Positions 59,167-64,000 of a stretch of 64,000 bases of DNA are shown here, piece after piece (position 1 is the first letter of the stretch; each line of letters opens with the position of its first letter). Source of the stretch: Mycolicibacterium palauense (GTDB lineage Bacteria > Actinomycetota > Actinomycetes > Mycobacteriales > Mycobacteriaceae). The notes under the pieces are model-generated. The model was not told where the DNA came from, searched no databases, and saw only the letters and a list, made by a program, of their open reading frames with translations. The stretch lies in assembly GCF_002592005.1 (NCBI RefSeq), contig NZ_NVQF01000024.1, positions 1-64,000 of the forward strand, read 5' to 3'. The position numbers and the translations under genes were made by a program.

Positions 59167-60159
59167 GTGACCTCCTCATTCGTTGACACCCCGGTGTGCG
59201 TGCTGGGGCTGGGGCTGATCGGCGGCTCGCTGATGCGAGCGGCCGCCGCGACGGGTCGCGAGGTGTTCGGCTACAACCGCTCGACCGACGGTGTGCTGGC
59301 CGCCCGCGGCGACGGTTTCGACGCCTCCACGGAGCTGACCGAGGTGCTGGCCCGCGCCGCCGCCGCCGAGGCGTTGATCGTGCTGGCGGTGCCGATGCCG
59401 GCGCTGGCCTCGCTGCTGGGCCAGATCGCCCACAGCGCCCCGGCCTGCCCGTTGACGGATGTGGTCAGCGTCAAGGGCCCGGTGGTCGAGCAGGTGCGCG
59501 CGGCCGGACTGCTGGACCGCTTCGTCGGCGGACACCCGATGACCGGCACCGCGCACTCGGGGTGGACGGCCGGGGATGCCGCGCTGTTCAGCGCCACCCC
59601 CTGGGTGCTCAGCGTCGACGAGCACGTGGACCCCGGTGTCTGGGAGCTGGTGATGCACCTGGCGCTGGACTGCGGCGCGTTCGTGGTGCCGGCGCGCTCC
59701 GACGAGCACGACGCCGCGGCCGCGGGGATCTCGCACCTGCCGCATCTGCTGGCCGAGGCGCTGGCCGCCACGGCGGCCGACATCCCGCTGGCGCTGGCGC
59801 TGGCCGCCGGCTCGTTCCGCGACGGGACGCGGGTGGCGGCCACCGCGCCGGACCTGGTGCGGGCGATGTGCGAGGCCAACCGAACCCAGCTGGTGCCGGT
59901 GCTCGACCGCGCCGTCGCCCTGCTCCGCGAGGCCCGTGACTCGCTGCACGGGCAGGCCTCGGTGGGCGAACTGGTGGAGGCCGGGCACGCCGCGCGTGCC
60001 CGCTACGACAGCTTCCCGCGGTCGGAGATCACCGGGGTGCACGTCGGCGACCGCGACTGGCGCGACGAGCTGGCCGCGGCCGGGCGGGCCGGCGGGGTGA
60101 TCAGATCCGCTCTGCCAGGCCCGGATAGTCCAACAGGAAGCCGTCGGCGTCGACGGTGA
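59167..60159 (+). CDS. tyrA: Prephenate dehydrogenase
   Basis: This 330-residue NAD-dependent enzyme of tyrosine synthesis has an N-terminal Rossmann motif [14 protein letters not shown], the active-site segment [13 protein letters not shown] (catalytic His), and a C-terminal helical dimer domain ([19 protein letters not shown]). There is no ACT or chorismate mutase domain. GTG 59167 is the chosen start. The 3' end overlaps the convergent glycolipid-binding gene by 59 bp; the extra Arg-rich tail (GSRRRRR) may reflect read-through into that overlap. Confidence 0.9.
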   Translation: MTSSFVDTPVCVLGLGLIGGSLMRAAAATGREVFGYNRSTDGVLAARGDGFDASTELTEVLARAAAAEALIVLAVPMPALASLLGQIAHSAPACPLTDVVSVKGPVVEQVRAAGLLDRFVGGHPMTGTAHSGWTAGDAALFSATPWVLSVDEHVDPGVWELVMHLALDCGAFVVPARSDEHDAAAAGISHLPHLLAEALAATAADIPLALALAAGSFRDGTRVAATAPDLVRAMCEANRTQLVPVLDRAVALLREARDSLHGQASVGELVEAGHAARARYDSFPRSEITGVHVGDRDWRDELAAAGRAGGVIRSALPGPDSPTGSRRRRR

Positions 60160-60694
60160 TGGTGGTGTCGGCCACCGGGGAATGCACCGTGATGCCCTCG
60201 GGGCCGCTGGTGTACCCGATGGTGGCGGGTTTGACCTCCAGTTCGGGCAGCCACACGTACACCATCGGCAAACTCACCGATTCCGCACGCTGATAGAGCC
60301 CGGTGCGCCGGATCGGCAACGCGTTGAAGAACGGGCTGAACACCACATCGACATCCAGGGCACCGTCGAAGTCGGCACGCATGGTCTGGCCGGAATGGTC
60401 CTGCACCAGCCACATATTCTCTTCGTCACGGGCGATGGACAGCTGTCGTTCCCGTTCGGCCATCGTCACCGTCAGCGACAGGCGTTTCGTCCCGCCGGAC
60501 TCGTCGGTGACCAGGTCATAGGATGCGCTGAACGCCTGGCTGGTGTCGGTGGCGGCGGAAACGATGCGCCCGTAGGCCTTGATGCGGTTGCCGGACAACT
60601 GCACCCGCACGGACTCCATGCGCGCAACATCGTGTGCGCGCCAGGTCAGGATCGCCGGCCAGGCGCTCTCGGTCGGAGCATTGGCTGCACTCAC
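60101..60694 (-). CDS. Putative glycolipid-binding domain protein (Rv3755c-like)
   Basis: This 197-residue protein is of the putative glycolipid-binding family (PF06475 type): [23 protein letters not shown] is split near residues 20-42, with [22 protein letters not shown] and YVWLPELEV following. GTG 60694 is six bases after TACGGT (leaderless type) and overlaps the stop of proZ by four bases. No signal peptide. Glycolipid binding is inferred from the family name, not demonstrated. Confidence 0.82.
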   Translation of the reverse strand: MSAANAPTESAWPAILTWRAHDVARMESVRVQLSGNRIKAYGRIVSAATDTSQAFSASYDLVTDESGGTKRLSLTVTMAERERQLSIARDEENMWLVQDHSGQTMRADFDGALDVDVVFSPFFNALPIRRTGLYQRAESVSLPMVYVWLPELEVKPATIGYTSGPEGITVHSPVADTTITVDADGFLLDYPGLAERI

Positions 60695-61491
60695 TCGTCT
60701 ACCGTATGCGACCGGTCGCCGTGTTCGTACCCCGGTGGGGAAGGTCCACCGATCTGTGATCTGACCGGCACCCGCGACTCCAGTGAGACCTCGTCGTCGA
60801 GCAACGGCTGCGGCAGGGTCCCGAAGGACCGCAACCGCCCCGAACCCGGCACCGACAGCCACACGGCGAACGCCAGTGCCGCGTCGAGCAGCAACGCCAG
60901 CGCCGTCACCATCAGCGCCCCCACCAGGGCGATGTGGAACTGGCGCACCTTGATGCCGTCGATGAGATAGCGGCCCAGTCCGCCCAGGCTGGCGTAGGCC
61001 GCGACCGTGGCCGTGGCGACCACCTGCAGCGTCGCGGTGCGCAACCCGCCCAGGATCAGCGGCATCGCGATCGGGGTCTCCACCCGCAGCAGGATCCGGC
61101 GCTCGGTCATGCCCATCGACCGGGCCGCGTCGACGACCGGCGGGTCGACATTGGCGATACCCGCGTAGGTGCCGGCCAGCAGCGGCGGGATGCCCAGCAG
61201 CATCAGCGCCACCGTCGGAGGCACCAGCCCCAGTCCCCACAGCAGGACACCGAGCAGCAGCACACCCAGGGTGGGCAGGGCGCGCAGCGCGTTGACACCG
61301 GTGACCACCAGGAAGGTGCCCCGGCCGGTGTGGCCGATGAGCATGCCCAGGGGGACGGCGATGATCGCCGAGGCGACCACCGCCAGCGCGGTGTACTGCA
61401 GGTGTTCCAGGATGCGCGCGGTCAGCCCGGACGGGCCCGACCAGTTGGCCGCGGTGAAGATGAACGACAACGCCTGCTGCAGGAAGTTCAC
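60691..61491 (-). CDS. proZ: Osmoprotectant ABC transporter permease ProZ
   Basis: This 266-residue integral membrane permease has five to six hydrophobic segments and the EAA loop DAARSMGMTERRILLRVETP contacting the ATPase. It starts inside the stop of proW (ATG 61491). It resembles OpuC-type glycine betaine/choline permeases. It is the last transporter gene of a four-gene operon in the order proX-proV-proW-proZ, as Rv3759c-Rv3756c. Confidence 0.88.
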   Translation of the reverse strand: MNFLQQALSFIFTAANWSGPSGLTARILEHLQYTALAVVASAIIAVPLGMLIGHTGRGTFLVVTGVNALRALPTLGVLLLGVLLWGLGLVPPTVALMLLGIPPLLAGTYAGIANVDPPVVDAARSMGMTERRILLRVETPIAMPLILGGLRTATLQVVATATVAAYASLGGLGRYLIDGIKVRQFHIALVGALMVTALALLLDAALAFAVWLSVPGSGRLRSFGTLPQPLLDDEVSLESRVPVRSQIGGPSPPGYEHGDRSHTVDE

Positions 61492-62216
61492 GCGGGCACC
61501 CCGGCACGGTCGTCGGCCCCGGCAGCCCCGGCGTCGGTGTCGTCAGTGTCGTCGGTGTCGTCCCCGGCCGCATCGGTTCCCCGGCCGGTGCGCGTCCACG
61601 GGGTCAGGGCCCGCCCCGCCAGCATGATCAGCGTGTCGACGACGATCGCCAGCACGAAGATCGCGATGATCCCGGCGACGATCTGGTCGCTCTTGTCGGC
61701 CTGGTAGCCCTCGGTGAACCAGGTGCCCAGCCCGCCGATCCCGATCACCGAACCGACCGACACCATCGAGATGTTGGTCACCGCGATCACCCGCAGACTG
61801 GCGACGAGCACCGGGATCGACAGCGGCAGTTCCACTTTCACCAGCCGGGTCAGCGGGCGGTAGCCCACGGCGGTGGCGGCGTCACGCACGTGTGCGGGCA
61901 CCGCGTCGAGCGCCTCGGGGACCGCCCGCACCAACAGCGCGGTGGTGTAGAGGGTCAGCGCGACGATGACGTTGGCCTCGTCGAGGATGCGGGTGGGGAT
62001 GATCAGCGGCAGCACGACGAACAGCGCCAGCGAGGGAATCGTGAAGATGATGCTGGCGGTCACGGTGGTCAGCCGCCGCAGCACCGTGGTGCGCTGCACC
62101 GCGGCGCCGAGCGGGACGGCGATCAGCAGCCCGAGCACCACCGGGATCAGCGACAGCCGCAGGTGGATCACGGTGAGCACCCAGGCGTCGTCGAGGTGGG
62201 TCAGCAGGTAGTTCAC
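61488..62216 (-). CDS. proW: Osmoprotectant ABC transporter permease ProW
   Basis: This 242-residue second permease has hydrophobic segments from about residue 20 and the EAA loop ATAVGYRPLTRLVKVELPLS. The C terminus has a short acidic repeat (GDDTDDTDDTDAG), a cytosolic tail that is probably variable. It forms a heterodimer with ProZ. It is three bases from the ATPase gene. Confidence 0.88.
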   Translation of the reverse strand: MNYLLTHLDDAWVLTVIHLRLSLIPVVLGLLIAVPLGAAVQRTTVLRRLTTVTASIIFTIPSLALFVVLPLIIPTRILDEANVIVALTLYTTALLVRAVPEALDAVPAHVRDAATAVGYRPLTRLVKVELPLSIPVLVASLRVIAVTNISMVSVGSVIGIGGLGTWFTEGYQADKSDQIVAGIIAIFVLAIVVDTLIMLAGRALTPWTRTGRGTDAAGDDTDDTDDTDAGAAGADDRAGVPA

Positions 62217-62219
62217 GGG

Positions 62220-63317
62220 TCAGCCCCGCCGCTGCCGGTCCAGGGCGGCCAGCACCTCGTCGGAGCGGATCCCGCCGGTCACCACCCCGTCGGCGTCGAC
62301 GGCCACGCCCACCGACGCCGGCGAGGACAGGGTGGCGTCCAGCGCCTGGCGCAGGGTCCCGCCGGGCCGGAACAGGGACCCGCCGGCGATGGTGCTGTCG
62401 TAGAGCGATGCCCCGTCGCGGTGCACCGCCACCCCGTCGGCGTTGACCCAGCCGTAGGGCGCACCGCCGTTGCGGGTGACCAGCACCCAGTCGCCGGGTG
62501 CGAGGCTCAGCGCGTCGATCCCGGTTTCGTCGACGGTGCGGATGTCGTGCAGGGGGACCCCGTCGACACCGAAGAACTGCAGGCTGCGGTAGCCGCGGTC
62601 GGCCCCGATGAAACCGGAGACGAAGTCGTTGGCGGGGTTGGACAGCAACCGCGCCGGCGGGTCGTATTGCTGCAGCGCCCCGCCGGGACCGAACACCGCC
62701 ACCCGGTCGCCGAGCTTGACCGCCTCGTCGATGTCGTGGGTGACGAACACGATGGTCTTGTGCAGGTCGGCCTGCAGACGCAGGATCTCGGCCTGCAGCT
62801 CGTCGCGCACCACCGGGTCGACCGCCGAGAACGGCTCGTCCATCAGCAGGATCGGCGGGTCGGCGGCCAGGGCGCGGGCCACCCCCACCCGCTGCTGCTG
62901 ACCGCCCGAGAGCTGCGCGGGGTAGCGGTGGCCCAGCTTCGGGTCCAGACCCACCCGCTCGAGCACCGCGTAGGCGGCTTTGCGGGCGGACCGCCGGGAC
63001 TGTCCGCGCAGCACCGGCACCGTGGCGACGTTGTCGATGACCCGCTGATGCGGCATCAGGCCGGCGCTCTGGATGACGTAGCCGATCCCGAGCCTCAGCT
63101 TGACCGGGTCGACACCGGCGACGTCGGCGCCGTCGACGGCCACCGTCCCGGAGGTGGGGTCGATCATCCGGTTGATCATCCGCATCGAGGTGGTCTTGCC
63201 GCACCCCGACGGACCGACGAACGCCGCCAGCTTCCCGGTCGGCACCTCCAGGGTGAGATCGTCGACGGCCACGGTGCCGTCCGGGTACCGCTTGGTGACG
63301 TGGTCGAAGGTGATCAT
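62220..63317 (-). CDS. proV: Osmoprotectant ABC transporter ATP-binding protein ProV
   Basis: This 365-residue ATPase has Walker A GPSGCGKTTSMRM (residues ~36-44), signature LSGGQQQRVGVARAL, Walker B ILLMDEPFSAVD and the His switch FVTHDID. A C-terminal CBS region covers ~245-360 (GVAVDADGVVTGGIRSDEVL), used in this family to sense ionic strength. It drives uptake of glycine betaine or related osmolytes. Confidence 0.92.
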   Translation of the reverse strand: MITFDHVTKRYPDGTVAVDDLTLEVPTGKLAAFVGPSGCGKTTSMRMINRMIDPTSGTVAVDGADVAGVDPVKLRLGIGYVIQSAGLMPHQRVIDNVATVPVLRGQSRRSARKAAYAVLERVGLDPKLGHRYPAQLSGGQQQRVGVARALAADPPILLMDEPFSAVDPVVRDELQAEILRLQADLHKTIVFVTHDIDEAVKLGDRVAVFGPGGALQQYDPPARLLSNPANDFVSGFIGADRGYRSLQFFGVDGVPLHDIRTVDETGIDALSLAPGDWVLVTRNGGAPYGWVNADGVAVHRDGASLYDSTIAGGSLFRPGGTLRQALDATLSSPASVGVAVDADGVVTGGIRSDEVLAALDRQRRG

Positions 63318-63324
63318 CGCCGGG

Positions 63325-64000
63325 TCACCCGGTCGGCAGCGGTTGGTCGAAGCCGTGGTCCCGAATCCATTGGCGCGCAGCCTCGTCCGGGTCGATCCCG
63401 GAGTTGCCCGACACGGCGGTGTTCAGGTCGATCAGTGCCCGGGTGGTCAGTTTGGCCGACACCGCGTCGAGCACCGTCTTGAGGGTGTCGGACTTCTTCT
63501 GCGAACTGACGACCGGCACGACATTGGCGGCCAGGAAATTGTTCTTGGGATCCTCGAGCACCACCAGGTCGTTCTGCGGGATCGCCGGGGACGTGGAGAA
63601 GATGTCGGCCGCGGTGACCGTGCCGTCGACCAGGGCGCGCACGGTGGCCGGCCCGCCGCCGTCGCTGATGGCGACGAAGTTCTTCTCCGGGATGTCCAGC
63701 CCGTACTTCTCCTTCAGCCCGGGCAGGCCCTCGGCGCGGTTGAGGAACTCCGAGGGGGCGCCGAACTTGACCTCCGCGGAGTGCTCGGCCAGATCGCCGA
63801 TGGTCTTGAGGTTCCACGTGCGCGCGGTCTCGGCGGTGACGGCCACGGTGTCGGTGTCGGAGGCCTCCGAGGGCACCAGCATCGACAGGTCTCCGGGCAG
63901 CACCCGGAACAGCGCCAGCTCCACGTCGGTCGGGCTCGTCGCGGTGGTCTCCGGATCGAAGTACTGCAACAGATTGCCGGTGTATTCGGGGACCAGATCG
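63325..64000 (-). CDS. proX: Osmoprotectant substrate-binding protein ProX (5' part outside window)
   Basis: The C-terminal ~225 residues of an OpuC/ProX-type glycine betaine/choline-binding protein; the start lies beyond 64000. The frame continues to the edge (LVPEYTGNLLQYFDPETTAT), carrying the PEYTG motif of the ligand pocket. The visible part has GLKEKYGLDIPEKNFVAISD and the terminal helix ARQWIRDHGF. It is the first gene of the proXVWZ operon, seven bases from proV. Confidence 0.88.
   Translation of the reverse strand, partial: DLVPEYTGNLLQYFDPETTATSPTDVELALFRVLPGDLSMLVPSEASDTDTVAVTAETARTWNLKTIGDLAEHSAEVKFGAPSEFLNRAEGLPGLKEKYGLDIPEKNFVAISDGGGPATVRALVDGTVTAADIFSTSPAIPQNDLVVLEDPKNNFLAANVVPVVSSQKKSDTLKTVLDAVSAKLTTRALIDLNTAVSGNSGIDPDEAARQWIRDHGFDQPLPTG

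Overview
This is a high-GC actinobacterial chromosome segment, and almost certainly a Mycobacterium/Mycolicibacterium. The assignment rests on gene order recalled from M. tuberculosis. One block (murT, gatD, recR, ebfC, peptidoglycan amidase, SRPBCC protein, FAD oxidoreductase, CFA-synthase-like methyltransferase, dnaX, aspartate aminotransferase, lucA-like gene) matches the Rv3712-Rv3723 neighbourhood. A second block (tRNA-Ser, tadA, tadA partner, tyrA, glycolipid-binding protein, proZWVX) matches Rv3752c-Rv3759c. Genus-typical families are also present: LpqH lipoproteins, MmpS/MmpL, WS/DGAT, a hemophore-related protein and LigC. Many genes have a TANNNT -10 hexamer 6-8 nt before an ATG/GTG, the pattern of leaderless mycobacterial transcripts.

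Layout. 1-180: GC-rich leader, with the first ~70 bases looking like adapter-derived artefact. 181-12.6 kb: cell wall, replication and repair core, plus SRP RNA and tRNA-Ser(GGA); a TetR/SDR pair is inserted between the amidase and SRPBCC genes. 12.6-21 kb: LucA-like membrane protein, secreted HtrA/PepA-type protease, LigD-polymerase-like protein and LigC ligase, a secreted 25-residue-repeat protein, a two-component system and a hemophore-related protein. 21-31.6 kb: gluQ, amine oxidase, SDR, hydrolase, a second signalling cluster (NarL-type regulator, receiver-only protein, GAF kinase), then an oxalate catabolism pair. 31.7-43.6 kb: repeats, P450, tgt, HAD phosphatase, two LpqH lipoproteins, Nudix, WS/DGAT, a TetR-DUF1214-sulfotransferase operon, succinate-semialdehyde dehydrogenase, and an apparent orthologue of the M. 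smegmatis acyltransferase/esterase MsAcT. 43.6-47.2 kb: mmpS-mmpL behind a likely IdeR iron box, and a 58-residue small protein.

47,237-57,704 is a 10.5-kb integrated element bounded by 34-bp direct repeats from the 3' end of tRNA-Ser(CGA). It has a tyrosine integrase, an excisionase-like protein, an XRE-like regulator, a primosomal-type HTH protein with iteron-like repeats inside its gene, HNH endonuclease, large terminase, portal, scaffold, HK97-type capsid and two head-completion/connector proteins. It has no tail, lysis or DNA polymerase gene. This is the architecture of a capsid-forming phage satellite (cf-PICI-like), also reminiscent of phiRv1/phiRv2. It is the most interesting object in the window. 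Three phased TGTGGGCA-like repeats lie next to each att site and are candidate integrase arm sites.

57.7-64 kb: tRNA-Ser(CGA), a repeat-filled intergenic region, then tadA, tyrA and the osmoprotectant ABC transporter operon, cut by the window edge inside proX.
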